This document shows, piece after piece, positions 1-8,581 of a DNA stretch of 64,000 bases. The number at the start of each line of letters is the position of its first letter. Position 1 is the stretch's first letter. This DNA is from Phycisphaerae bacterium. GTDB taxonomy: Bacteria; Planctomycetota; Phycisphaerae; UBA1845; CAIVHJ01. The notes beneath the pieces are model-generated. The model was not told the origin of the DNA. It did not search any database and was given only the letters and a program-made list of their open reading frames with translations. The position numbers and the translations under genes were made by a program. The stretch is taken from assembly GCA_022072405.1 (NCBI GenBank), contig JAJVHX010000003.1, positions 1-64,000 of the forward strand, in the 5' to 3' direction.

Positions 1-40
1 CGGGTCCCCGAACCCGGAAGCCATGAGGTTAATGCTCTTA

Positions 41-125
41 GCAAGGTCGAATCAGGAAATCCAGACTGGAATCGAAAGGACTCAAAGACTAACATAACCA
101 CTGGTACAATGTCGGGGGGCAGGCC
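41..125 (+). repeat. Direct repeat, copy 1 (~85 bp)
   Basis: This stretch is closely repeated at 391-475. Shared blocks include AAGGTCGAATCA, the run CTGGAATCGAAAGGACTC, CTAACAT, CCACTGGTACAAT and GGGGGCAGGCCA; the differences are scattered substitutions. The two copies bracket the inverted element at 127-391, so the whole looks like one full unit of about 350 bp followed by the start of a second. No coding function is evident. Confidence 0.85.
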
Positions 126-126
126 A

Positions 127-391
127 ACCGACCAGCAGCTGGTCAACCCTAGGCCAGCCTTTGGTCAGTCGTTGACCAGCCTTTGGTCAGTCGTTGACCA
201 GCCGCTGGTCAACCGTTCAGCAGCCCCTGCTCCGGTTCTGCTCTGCGTCGGGTCGCTGTCGCCATGATGATTATATATACTCGTCCACCGATCGCTGAAC
301 CTTAGCTGAGTAGCAGGCGCGAGGAAATTGGCCGATACAGGCTCATTCCCTTCCCAAGCCTCAACGGAAACCTACTCACACACTTTCTTAG
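127..391 (+). repeat. Left copy of long inverted element with 22-bp array
   Basis: The first part (about 130-213) contains about four tandem, partly degenerate units of a 22-bp motif built from GACCAGC/GCTGGTC half-sites; the rest (about 214-391) is unique sequence. The reverse complement of the whole is found at 53248-53563. The unique parts differ by only about ten positions over about 175. Neighbouring half-sites can pair in two alternative ways, giving alternating hairpins or cruciforms. Function unknown; it could be a protein-binding array, a mobile non-coding element or a recombination site. Confidence 0.85.
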
Positions 392-475
392 AAAGGTCGA
401 ATCATGAACTCCAGGCTGGAATCGAAAGGACTCAAAGACTAACATGACCACTGGTACAATTACCGGGGGCAGGCC
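391..475 (+). repeat. Direct repeat, copy 2 (~85 bp)
   Basis: Second copy of the repeat at 41-125. It starts exactly where homology to the distant inverted element ends, near the CTTTCTTAG boundary. At about 85 bp it is far too long to be an ordinary transposition target-site duplication; a tandem duplication or recombination product is more likely. Confidence 0.85.
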
Positions 476-650
476 ACGCAGTCGTAATGGTGGGTTTAGG
501 GATACCTCCACTAATTTCTGTTGTAACCACTTCTACCATTTCGGCCAGGTAGCCGATGTGCGAGTCACATGGGATCCCCAGCCATCCCCTCTTTATCCCG
601 CTGGACAACACGATCCATTGATTCCATCAGCGGTTGTCAATCATATTTGG

Positions 651-685
651 TTCAAATTTGAAATAAAAGCATAACACACTATAAT
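651..685 (+). promoter_or_regulatory. Sigma70-type promoter with palindromic operator
   Basis: TTGAAA at 658-663, a 16-bp spacer and TATAAT at 680-685 make a good housekeeping-type promoter. The perfect 12-bp palindrome TTCAAATTTGAA (651-662) overlaps the -35 box, where a repressor would block polymerase. A start point near 692 would leave almost no leader before the ATG at 694. This is a motif-based call; no regulator gene is linked to it in the window. Confidence 0.55.
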
Positions 686-693
686 CGTGCGCA

Positions 694-1041
694 ATGGAAT
701 TGAAGTTGAAAATTTGTTTGGGCCTGATGATTTATTCTTTGCTGGCACCGCCGTTGCTTTGCACCAATGGGGTGGATGTAGCGTGTTGCGAGAATGAAAC
801 GGACCCGGGTAGTAGTCATGAAACCACTTGTTATTGTGCACCATGCAATCAGAGTGTACCCGCTGATACCAGAAAAGTTAATGTACGTATCCATTTCCTG
901 AATGATGTTCAACTCCATCTAATCACATTGATATGGACATCGAATACTGATCAGGCCAATGGGAATGCTGATCCGCAAGAAATCTCTGCATCCGGCCTCG
1001 GCAGACCTTATTACACCAGCGATCTTCCTCTGCTCATCTGA
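694..1041 (+). CDS. Small Cys-rich exported protein, unknown function
   Basis: A 115-residue protein with a hydrophobic N-terminal segment (about residues 6-23) that looks like a signal peptide. Next comes a cysteine cluster with a CC pair and a CYCAPC motif, which suggests disulfides or metal binding in the periplasm; the tail is polar. It lies 62 bp before the outer-membrane component of a metal efflux pump on the same strand and behind the promoter at 651-685, so it is probably the first gene of that operon. The start lies about 8 bases after the -10 box, so the message may be leaderless. No family recognised; a metal-binding accessory role is a guess from context. Confidence 0.6.
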   Translation: MELKLKICLGLMIYSLLAPPLLCTNGVDVACCENETDPGSSHETTCYCAPCNQSVPADTRKVNVRIHFLNDVQLHLITLIWTSNTDQANGNADPQEISASGLGRPYYTSDLPLLI

Positions 1042-1103
1042 TTAAGCCAACATCACCTGTTTTCTCGTTGAAAATTAACTTACTCATGTGATATGGGCAT
1101 GCC

Positions 1104-2618
1104 ATGGTATTACCTTACCGTGTTATATTGGCTGGTCTTGGCTATCTCTGCCTCGGAACGGTTGGATGCACGACAATTCATCCTGAGCCGGACTATCAAC
1201 GCCTGCAACAACAAGTCAGAACCGCTACAGGCCAGAGCGAGCTGTATATTCCAGGAATAGATGTCAGTAAACAAATTGAATCATTGCTCGCTGATGGAAT
1301 CACTGCCCACGAAGCGGTACAGATCGGATTGCTTAACAATCCGCAATTGCAGTCGGCAGTTTTTGACATCAGCATGGGCCGGGCGGAAGTGGTCCAGGCT
1401 GGGTTACTGTCAAATCCGTTTATCGGCGTCGGCGTGCAATTTCCAGAAAGTGGAGGTCTGGTCAACCTGACCGCCAGCATCGCTCAGAATATCGCCGAAC
1501 TCTGGCAGATACCCGTTCGTGCGCGTAGTGCCGGTCAGGCGTTGGAACAGAAAATTCTGTTCGTCGCCGGCCGGGCAACTCAGCTGGCTGCTGAAATTAA
1601 AGCGGCTTATTACCGGGCACTCACCGAAGAAAAGCGTTACGCCCTGGCGGAGGAAAATCGGGCCCTGGTTCACCAACTGGCCGAATTAACCCGGTTGCGA
1701 GAGGAAGCCGGTGCGGGCAACAACATCGATGTCAATCTGGCCCGCTCGGAAGAAATCGATGGGGAATTGGCCATTCGTCAGGCAGAACTGGCGCGTTTTG
1801 ATGCCCGGCGACAACTGGCTGTAGCTCTGGGATTGAGCCTCGATCCGGATGACCTGCACTTGACCGATGCTCTGCCGGACATCGCCTCCATCGAATTCAC
1901 CGGGGATATTTATTTTCGCCTGGTACAGAATCAGCGCCTGGACCTGAAAATGACGCGACAGGCCGTCTGCACTGCCTACTGGAATTGGCAAGTGCAGCGG
2001 CGACGCATATTTTCGAATCTCGAGATCGGAGCTGGTTTTGAACGCGGAGAGCGCGGTAGAGCATTTGATGGGAACATACCCTTCAGTACGCTGAAGAATT
2101 CGATCGAAGATGGTCAGCCGGCGCTGCCGGACATTGAGCAGAATCCTTCCGACCCGGAATTTATCATCGGCCCGACACTGGGCTTTGAGTTGCCGATCTT
2201 TGATCAAAATCAAGCCCAGATCGCCCTGGCCTATTTCGCCTATGAACAAGCCCTCAGATTATATCGGGCACAACAGGTCGAGACGATTCAGGAAGCCCGG
2301 CTGGCCTACAAGCAGTATGAAATTTTCACCCGGAACCTGATGTTCTATCGAGATCAGATCATGCCGTTACGGGAAACAACCCTGCAACTGGCCAGGGAAT
2401 CGTATCAAGCCGGTAAGACGCCCATCCTGCCGATGATTGAAGCACAACGTGCGGTACTCAGCGCCCGGGCGAGCTATGTGGATTTATGGTGTCAGCAGGC
2501 TTCGTCCAAAATCAACCTGGAACGAATTGCCAGTCTGCCCTTTGAACAGATCATTTCGAAAACTCAGTCAATCGCGACCACCACCAGTCAACCGATCGAG
2601 ACCCCTTCAGGAGAATAA
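1104..2618 (+). CDS. czcC: Outer-membrane efflux lipoprotein, TolC/CzcC family
   Basis: A 504-residue outer-membrane channel of a three-part efflux system. The N-terminus has a signal peptide with a lipobox-like LGTVGC ending. The body shows two OEP repeats (about 75-275 and 300-490) rich in heptad-like Ala/Leu/Gln/Glu helices, for example the stretches around EIKAAYYRAL and QEARLAYKQYE, as in TolC-type alpha-barrels. The stop is followed after 2 bp by the adaptor gene and then by the RND pump, the normal czcCBA/cusCBA order. Substrate choice (Cu/Ag, Co/Zn/Cd, Ni) cannot be decided from this subunit. The symbol is used in the family sense. Confidence 0.9.
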   Translation: MVLPYRVILAGLGYLCLGTVGCTTIHPEPDYQRLQQQVRTATGQSELYIPGIDVSKQIESLLADGITAHEAVQIGLLNNPQLQSAVFDISMGRAEVVQAGLLSNPFIGVGVQFPESGGLVNLTASIAQNIAELWQIPVRARSAGQALEQKILFVAGRATQLAAEIKAAYYRALTEEKRYALAEENRALVHQLAELTRLREEAGAGNNIDVNLARSEEIDGELAIRQAELARFDARRQLAVALGLSLDPDDLHLTDALPDIASIEFTGDIYFRLVQNQRLDLKMTRQAVCTAYWNWQVQRRRIFSNLEIGAGFERGERGRAFDGNIPFSTLKNSIEDGQPALPDIEQNPSDPEFIIGPTLGFELPIFDQNQAQIALAYFAYEQALRLYRAQQVETIQEARLAYKQYEIFTRNLMFYRDQIMPLRETTLQLARESYQAGKTPILPMIEAQRAVLSARASYVDLWCQQASSKINLERIASLPFEQIISKTQSIATTTSQPIETPSGE

Positions 2619-2620
2619 CC

Positions 2621-4141
2621 ATGCGTAGTTTGTTATCGATAATAGTCGTCGGAGCAGTCGTTCTGTCAGGATGCCGGAAAAAAGATGCTCCAGCAGAAAA
2701 ACCGGATTCCGCTCATCACCATGAAGGCATCTGCGAAAAACATCATCTGCCGGAGGACCGATGCCCGTTTTGCGATCCCAGCCTGGTCGAAAAATGGGGC
2801 CAGTGTGGTGAACATCAGGTTCCAGAGGCCCTCTGCTGGATCTGCAATCCGAAGTTGATCGCTGCATATCAAGCCGAGCGGGACTGGTGCGCAGAACATG
2901 AAATGCCGGAATCAAGATGCACGCTTTGTAATCCGGAATTGACAGAAACTCCGACTGCTGTTGCTCCATCAGCGAACCCAACACCCGTCCGTGTTGAAAC
3001 GGTCACCAATCCATCGCGCAGCCAGCAACCGCCCAACGACCATTGCACCCTGACACAGCAAAGGGTTCGTTTGGCTTCGATGGAGATCGCCGCCCAGGCC
3101 GGACTGGAATATGTTCCGATTCAGAAAATCTCGGTAACCCACTCGCTGTTATGTCAGGCGGAAGTGGTCTTTAACCAGAATCGTTATGCTCATTTAATTC
3201 CACGGGTTCCGGGCACGATTGGCGATGTGTTGGTGGACCTGGGTCAGGTCGTCACGCTCAATCAACCTCTGGTCAAAATAGATTCCGCAGAATTTACTTC
3301 TGCCCAGGCCGATTATCTGCAAGCCTTGGCGCTGGTAAATCTCTGGCAGCGTAATCACGAGCAGGAAAGCGCTCTGGTCGAGAAAGGCATATCCAGCGCC
3401 CGCGACGGACTGGAAGCCGAGACCCGGTTGGCGGAACAACGGATCGTGCTGTCCCGGGCCCGCCAGAAATTAGAAAGTCTGGGCATGACCAAAGAACAGA
3501 TCGAAAAACTGGCGACTTCAGAGTCGGCCGATCCGCAATATATCGTGACTTCACCGCTGGAAGGTGTGATTGTCGAGCGGCATTCTGTGGTAGGAGAACT
3601 GGCGGCTCTGGATAAACCGCTGCTGGCCATTGCGGACACTTCCGTGATGTGGGCCATGTTGGATGTCTATGAAAATGATCTGGCGCAGGTGGCGGTGGGA
3701 CAAACCGTAACCCTTTCGCTGGATGGGCTTCGTGGAGAAACGTTTCGCGGCACCATTACCTGGATCAGCACGCAGGTCGATCCGCAGACCCGAACACTAA
3801 AGGTCCGTGCCGAACTTGATAACACCGGGGGCCTGCTGCGGGCCAACATGTACGGTAAGGCCCTGATTATTGTTTATGATCAACAACCCCTGCTGGTCGT
3901 TCCGAAGTCCGCCGTGCAATGGGATGGCTGCTGTAACATCGTGTTTGTCCAAAGCAATAACGACTTGTACGAACCACGCAAAGTGCGGCTGGGGTATGAA
4001 GCCAGCGAATATTTCGTGGTACTGGATGGACTGGCTGAGGGAGAAACGGTGGTGACTCAGGGCAGCTTTTTGTTAAAGACCGAAATTATGAAGGGCAGTA
4101 TCGGCGCGGGTTGTTGTGAAACAGGCGGCAAGAAACATTAA
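2621..4141 (+). CDS. czcB: RND efflux periplasmic adaptor with triple Cys/His modules
   Basis: A 506-residue membrane-fusion protein linking the RND pump to the outer-membrane channel. It has a lipoprotein signal with VLSGC at residues 14-18. It then carries three copies of one module, C-x9-C-x2-C, each with an EH/KH and PE inside (cysteines at 38/48/51, 62/72/75 and 90/100/103), preceded by HHH at 32-34. The rest is the usual HlyD/CzcB fold: barrel-sandwich halves (about 180-225 and 310-340), an alpha-helical hairpin (about 225-300) and beta-barrel and membrane-proximal domains to the end. A second Cys pair region lies near the C-terminus (GAGCCETGGKKH). The Cys/His modules probably bind the exported metal in the periplasm. 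Confidence 0.9.
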   Translation: MRSLLSIIVVGAVVLSGCRKKDAPAEKPDSAHHHEGICEKHHLPEDRCPFCDPSLVEKWGQCGEHQVPEALCWICNPKLIAAYQAERDWCAEHEMPESRCTLCNPELTETPTAVAPSANPTPVRVETVTNPSRSQQPPNDHCTLTQQRVRLASMEIAAQAGLEYVPIQKISVTHSLLCQAEVVFNQNRYAHLIPRVPGTIGDVLVDLGQVVTLNQPLVKIDSAEFTSAQADYLQALALVNLWQRNHEQESALVEKGISSARDGLEAETRLAEQRIVLSRARQKLESLGMTKEQIEKLATSESADPQYIVTSPLEGVIVERHSVVGELAALDKPLLAIADTSVMWAMLDVYENDLAQVAVGQTVTLSLDGLRGETFRGTITWISTQVDPQTRTLKVRAELDNTGGLLRANMYGKALIIVYDQQPLLVVPKSAVQWDGCCNIVFVQSNNDLYEPRKVRLGYEASEYFVVLDGLAEGETVVTQGSFLLKTEIMKGSIGAGCCETGGKKH

Positions 4142-4161
4142 GGAGCAATAGCACAACCCAT

Positions 4162-4188
4162 CACCGAGCCGCGACCGTCAGGGAGCGG
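4162..4188 (+). repeat. 27-bp dispersed repeat, copy 1
   Basis: This 27-bp sequence, beginning CACCGAGCCGCGACC and ending GGGAGCGG, recurs exactly as its reverse complement at 31122-31148. It sits in the 162-bp gap between the adaptor and pump genes, an unusually wide gap for this operon type. It has CCGC/GCGG ends that can pair weakly. It is probably one of the short interspersed repeats common in this group. Confidence 0.8.
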
Positions 4189-4303
4189 AAACCTGAGCGG
4201 TTGCTTTCTCCACCGTTTCCCACGGGCGCGGCGCTGAAAACCGGAAGATCAGTATATCGAGTTTGGCAATCGCTCTTTAAGTACCTAAGCAAGGTGTGAC
4301 ATC

Positions 4304-7300
4304 ATGTTGGAATATATAATCGACTGGTCACTGAAACACCGTTTTCTGGTGATCGTCTTATCCGTACTGTTCATTGTCAGCGGGGTGTATGCCGCTTTGC
4401 ACCTGCCCATGGATGCATTCCCGGATACGACTCCGGTGCAGGTGCAGATCAATACGGTTGCACCGGCCTTTTCGCCGACCGAGATCGAGCAGCAGATCAC
4501 GCTGTCGGTGGAACAGGCTTTGGCGGGTATTCCCGGATTACTGGAAGTACGCTCGATTTCCAAGTTCGGGCTGTCACAGGTGACGGTCACATTTGAAGAT
4601 CGGGTCGACGTTTATTTTGCCCGGCAGATGATTGGTGAAAAACTACAGGCGGTGGAATTGCCGGAGGGGATCAGTCGACCGGAAATGGGGCCCGTCGCCA
4701 CCGGCCTGGGTGAAATATACCACTACGTGGTGATCGGCGATGAAAAATATTCTCTGACTGATCTGACCACGATTCAGAATTGGATCATCAAGCCGCGCCT
4801 GCTCGAAGTTTCCGGTGTGGCGGAAGTGAATACCTGGGGGGGCGTGCTCAAGCAGTATCAGGTGGTAATCAATCCGCAGCGGTTGTTCAAATACCATTTG
4901 ACGATAGATGATTTGATCGACGCCCTGCAGCAGAATAATCTGACGGTGGGCGGAGGAAATATCGTTCAGGCGGGTGAGGTGCATCTGGTTCAGGGAATCG
5001 CCCTGACCACCACCCTGGAGGAGATCGCCAATATCGTCGTCGCTGCGCATCAAGGTGTGCCGATCCGCATGGGTGATGTCAGCGAAATTCAGATCGGCCA
5101 TGAAATTCGCCGGGGTGCAACGACCGCCAACGGCGAGGGTGAAGCGGTTCTGGGACTGGTCTTCCTGCTGATGGGTGAAAACAGCCATGCCGTGACTCGC
5201 CATATTGCGGATCATGTCGCTGAAGTTCAGGCGACCTTGCCCGAAGGTGTGCAGATCAAACCGTTGTATGTCCGTTCCGATCTGGTTGATCATGTTATTC
5301 GCACAGTAAAGACCAACCTGATGGAAGGAGCATTGCTGGTCGTGGCCGTATTGTTCGTCTTTCTGGGTAATCTTCGAGCCGGTTTGATCGTCGCCCTGGC
5401 CATTCCGTTGTCAATGCTTTTTGCGGCCCACGCCATGTTGCGCTTCGGTATAGCGGGCAGCCTGATGAGTCTGGGGGCAATTGATTTTGGCTTGATCGTG
5501 GACAGTTCAGTCATCATGGTGGAAAACAGCCTGCGGCATCTGGCCACCAATAATCAAAAATCACTGCTCGACACGGTCCGGGAAGCGTCGATCGAAGTTC
5601 GCAAACCGACGATGTTCGGCGAACTGATTATTATGATCGTTTATCTGCCGATCCTGACTCTGGAAGGGATGGAGGGCAAGCTGTTTCGCCCGATGGCCCT
5701 GACGGTCATTTTTGCGCTGCTGGGTTCGCTGATCCTGTCCATGACGCTGATGCCGGTGCTCAGCAGCCTGCTGCTGCCCCGCCGAGCTAAACATGGCGAT
5801 AATTTCGTCATTCGTGTTCTGAAAAATGCGTATCGACCGATTCTGCGAACCGTTCTGCGCTTCAGCTCGATGGTGGTGGGAATCGTGCTGCTGCTGGCCG
5901 CCGGCGGGGTCTGGCTGGCGATGCATACGGGTTCGGAGTTCATCCCCCGCCTGTCCGAAGAAGCCATCACCATCAATACGGTGCGACTGGCGGGCGTATC
6001 ACTTGAAGAATCAGTGCGCTATGGAACCCAGATCGAGAAAATGATTCGTCAGAAATTTCCGGATGAAGTGCGGGATGTCTGGACGCGAACCGGCACCGCA
6101 GAAGTGGCCACTGACCCCATGGGGCTGGAAGTATCCGATGCCTACCTGACGCTTTATCCGCGAGAACAGTGGCGGCGGGCCCGGACGCAGAAAGAACTGG
6201 AGGAGTTGCTGAGTCAGGAATTGAGCGGACTGCCGGGAATGCGCCTGGTCTTCAGCCAGCCGATCGAAATGCGGATCAACGAGATGGTGGCAGGAATCCG
6301 CAGCGATCTGGGTGTTAAAATATTTGGTGATGACCTGGAAATATTGAAATCCAAAGCCGCAGAAGTTCAGAAGATTCTGGAATCGATTCCCGGTAGCGCC
6401 GATGTGTATGCCGAACAACTCACCGGACAACCCGTCATCGAAGTTCGAATCAATCAGGAGGCGTTGGCTCGCTTTGGTATTCCTGCCCAACAGGTGCTGC
6501 AGATGATCGAAGCCATCGGTGGAGTGAAAGTCAGTGAAATTCGCGAAGCGCAGCGACGGTTCGATCTGGTGGTGAAACTGGATGAACCATTGCGGCGCGA
6601 TCCTGCCGCGATCAGCCAGATCCTGCTTGCTACCGCTCAGGGTCAAAAGATCCCGCTCGCCAGTGTAGCCACCATTCGTCAAATTGAAGGCCCCTCCACA
6701 CTGATCCGTGAATGGCAACGGCGGCGGATCGTCGTCCAGTGCAGTGTTCGCGGACGTGATATTGCCAGTTTCGTCAGTGAGGCGCAGCAACGGATCCGCA
6801 GTGCCCTTGACCTGCCGGCCAGTTATCACATTGCGTATGGAGGCCAGTTTGAACATCTGCAGCGCGCTTCGGAGCGGCTGATGATCGTTGTTCCGATCGC
6901 CCTGGGGCTGATTTTTGTACTGCTCTATCTGACTTACAATCGCTTTGCGGACGTGATTCGAATTTTTCTCGCGCTCCCTATTTCGGCGGTGGGTGGATTA
7001 GTCGCCCTGCATCTGCGCGACATGCCGTTCAGTATTTCGGCAGGCATCGGATTTGTAGCCATGTCCGGTGTCGCCGTTCTGGGGGATATGGTCTTCGTCT
7101 CTTACCTGCGTCAATTACTGGATCGCGGAGCAAGCCTGCTGGAAGCCATCGAGCAGACGGCACTGACCCGTTTACGCCCGGTGTTGATGACCGGACTCGT
7201 CGCCAGCCTGGGATTTGTACCCATGGCCTTCAATACCGGGGTCGGCGCAGAAGTCCAGCGACCACTCGCTACGGTGGTGATCGGCGCTATTATCACCAGC

Positions 7301-7396
7301 ACCCTGTTGACGCTGGTGGTCTTACCCGCGCTTTATGTCTGGTTTGCGAAGAATTCATCGCGTCAATCGTTTTCCGATCCCCTCGCCGTTGCCTGA
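4304..7396 (+). CDS. czcA: Heavy-metal RND efflux pump, CusA/CzcA family
   Basis: A 1030-residue proton-driven inner-membrane pump that exports metal cations, full length for the HME-RND group. The N-terminal transmembrane helix (about 13-31) is followed by a large periplasmic porter domain, transmembrane helices about 340-540, a second periplasmic domain and a C-terminal bundle about 860-1010. The proton-relay motif GAIDFGLIVD near residue 395 carries the acidic residues typical of heavy-metal RND pumps and absent from drug pumps. Periplasmic Met residues near RINEMVAGIRSDLG match the region used for metal transfer in CusA. It is preceded by the adaptor and channel genes. Metal specificity is not settled; monovalent (Cus) or divalent (Czc) are both open. 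Confidence 0.93.
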   Translation: MLEYIIDWSLKHRFLVIVLSVLFIVSGVYAALHLPMDAFPDTTPVQVQINTVAPAFSPTEIEQQITLSVEQALAGIPGLLEVRSISKFGLSQVTVTFEDRVDVYFARQMIGEKLQAVELPEGISRPEMGPVATGLGEIYHYVVIGDEKYSLTDLTTIQNWIIKPRLLEVSGVAEVNTWGGVLKQYQVVINPQRLFKYHLTIDDLIDALQQNNLTVGGGNIVQAGEVHLVQGIALTTTLEEIANIVVAAHQGVPIRMGDVSEIQIGHEIRRGATTANGEGEAVLGLVFLLMGENSHAVTRHIADHVAEVQATLPEGVQIKPLYVRSDLVDHVIRTVKTNLMEGALLVVAVLFVFLGNLRAGLIVALAIPLSMLFAAHAMLRFGIAGSLMSLGAIDFGLIVDSSVIMVENSLRHLATNNQKSLLDTVREASIEVRKPTMFGELIIMIVYLPILTLEGMEGKLFRPMALTVIFALLGSLILSMTLMPVLSSLLLPRRAKHGDNFVIRVLKNAYRPILRTVLRFSSMVVGIVLLLAAGGVWLAMHTGSEFIPRLSEEAITINTVRLAGVSLEESVRYGTQIEKMIRQKFPDEVRDVWTRTGTAEVATDPMGLEVSDAYLTLYPREQWRRARTQKELEELLSQELSGLPGMRLVFSQPIEMRINEMVAGIRSDLGVKIFGDDLEILKSKAAEVQKILESIPGSADVYAEQLTGQPVIEVRINQEALARFGIPAQQVLQMIEAIGGVKVSEIREAQRRFDLVVKLDEPLRRDPAAISQILLATAQGQKIPLASVATIRQIEGPSTLIREWQRRRIVVQCSVRGRDIASFVSEAQQRIRSALDLPASYHIAYGGQFEHLQRASERLMIVVPIALGLIFVLLYLTYNRFADVIRIFLALPISAVGGLVALHLRDMPFSISAGIGFVAMSGVAVLGDMVFVSYLRQLLDRGASLLEAIEQTALTRLRPVLMTGLVASLGFVPMAFNTGVGAEVQRPLATVVIGAIITSTLLTLVVLPALYVWFAKNSSRQSFSDPLAVA

Positions 7397-7540
7397 ATTG
7401 CGAGCCAGGAGCATCCACGCTGCGAAAAATAATTAACTTTTAGTTGTAGGGCACCATTCAATCAGACTCCTGCTAGAGGAATTATTAATCCGAGTATTAC
7501 ACCATCTCGTATTACAAACAGCTAATATCCAATCAACAAT

Positions 7541-7571
7541 AAAAAATCCAGCCGGAGTTATTCCGGCTGGA
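7541..7571 (-). terminator. Rho-independent terminator (minus strand)
   Basis: The arms TCCAGCCGGA (7547-7556) and TCCGGCTGGA (7562-7571) form a perfect 10-bp stem with a 5-base loop. On the minus strand the stem is followed by six T (complement of the A run at 7541-7546). It ends the lipoprotein gene that stops at 7611 and also separates it from the converging efflux operon. Confidence 0.85.
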
Positions 7572-7610
7572 CCAGATTGAATCACATTGATTCTTTAAGG
7601 GATTGATCGA

Positions 7611-8213
7611 CTATTTCGGACCCACCAGGAAATCTGCGATATGATGTGGCAAGCCCAGTTCAAATGAATCCTGGTTGGGCAGGGGTTCGAGGGTGATGGT
7701 AACGGAGGTATCGTTGGATTCGATAGTCACCGAATACCGCGCGGTCAACACGTCCAGAAATTCCTGGCCTGTAACTTTGAACATATCAGCAATGTCATCC
7801 AGCAAGACGCTGCTTGAAGTATATCCATCCACTGTAATGGTGAAGTACTCCAGGTCCAGATAACGTGGCCCGTTGGCTGTTACTGCTGTTACCGGCACAG
7901 CATTGGGGACTCGTTGTTGTCCCAGGAAAGCATTCAGACATTCGAGAAAAGCTACGCTTTCGGGATTAATCTTACCGCACATTTTCTCTATCAGGCTGAT
8001 CGGAATTGAGCGGGACTCGCAACTGCCGTCTGGAAAGCAACGTGTAATCACCACATTCTGGCCTTCGACCTGCCACTGAAAGTCGATGCTCGGTCCATTG
8101 GGGGAAGTTCGCAATCCGCCGCCGCCGGAACTGGGCGCTGTACACCCGTAACCGGCTAAGCCAATTGCCAATCCACTGCCAATAACATACATGGAAATAC
8201 GCTTCAACATCAT
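7611..8213 (-). CDS. Lipoprotein, unknown function
   Basis: A 200-residue exported lipoprotein. The chosen start (MMLKRIS, 8213) follows a GGTGGGG purine run; an upstream start at 8261 would add 16 residues with no signal function. The signal peptide ends at LAGYGC, followed by a flexible Ser/Gly stretch that is typical of a surface or periplasmic tether. The remainder is mixed alpha/beta with two cysteine pairs (CFPDGSC and MCGK...ECL), which may form disulfides. No family recognised. It stands alone, with a terminator behind it and about 370 bp in front. Confidence 0.65.
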   Translation of the reverse strand: MMLKRISMYVIGSGLAIGLAGYGCTAPSSGGGGLRTSPNGPSIDFQWQVEGQNVVITRCFPDGSCESRSIPISLIEKMCGKINPESVAFLECLNAFLGQQRVPNAVPVTAVTANGPRYLDLEYFTITVDGYTSSSVLLDDIADMFKVTGQEFLDVLTARYSVTIESNDTSVTITLEPLPNQDSFELGLPHHIADFLVGPK

Positions 8214-8581
8214 GACCCCACCTGCTTTCTTGTAATAATGAAGGATTGCTTTCATGGTCACTATACAGCGGCCATGAATTTACTGAATCACTATGCGCAT
8301 CAAAAAAATGAATACAGTCATGACGTGTCATTCAATGATGACTATTGGAATATGCCACCGATTTGAGACAAAACAAGTATGATTAGGAGGAAATTAGAAT
8401 ATTTATCGCTTCTATTTGGAAAGTATCATAGCATGCAAATATATAAGACTGGGTTCAAAATACAATAAACCGCGCTGTAGCCATCATGACGCGATTATCC
8501 GCATTTCCGAAGCCGCACCCATAAAAAAAAGCCGACCGGTAAGGGTCGGCTGGGCCTTCGACCTGTTCATCGCTAATTGTG
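8214..8581. other. Intergenic region with terminator
   Basis: About 370 bp between the lipoprotein start and the end of the proline catabolism gene. Apart from the intrinsic terminator at 8523-8551, the sequence is AT-rich with no reading frame that resembles a gene. The lipoprotein promoter presumably lies near 8250-8400, but no clear -35/-10 pair stands out. Confidence 0.6.
8523..8551 (-). terminator. Rho-independent terminator after proline gene
   Basis: The arms AGCCGACC (8530-8537) and GGTCGGCT (8544-8551) form an 8-bp stem. On the minus strand they are followed by a run of T, the complement of the A run from 8523. It closes the minus-strand operon that ends with the PutA-like gene at 8582. 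Confidence 0.85.

Larger units (their letters stand above)
1..693. other. Non-coding, repeat-rich leader region
   Basis: No convincing gene is seen before 694; the short reading frames here lack a ribosome site and any family resemblance. The stretch holds two copies of an ~85-bp direct repeat (41-125 and 391-475), a tandem array of 22-bp palindromic units with a unique tail (127-391), and a promoter just before the first gene. It therefore looks like a composite repeat element followed by the control region of the metal-efflux genes. Confidence 0.7.

Noticed and set aside
391..475. 85-bp repeats as transposition target duplications or integron attC sites
   Set aside because: Too long for a target duplication, and no integrase, transposase or attC core (GTTRRRY pairs) is visible.
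444..674. 76-residue open frame in the repeat leader
   Set aside because: Overlaps the second direct repeat and has no ribosome site or plausible protein features.
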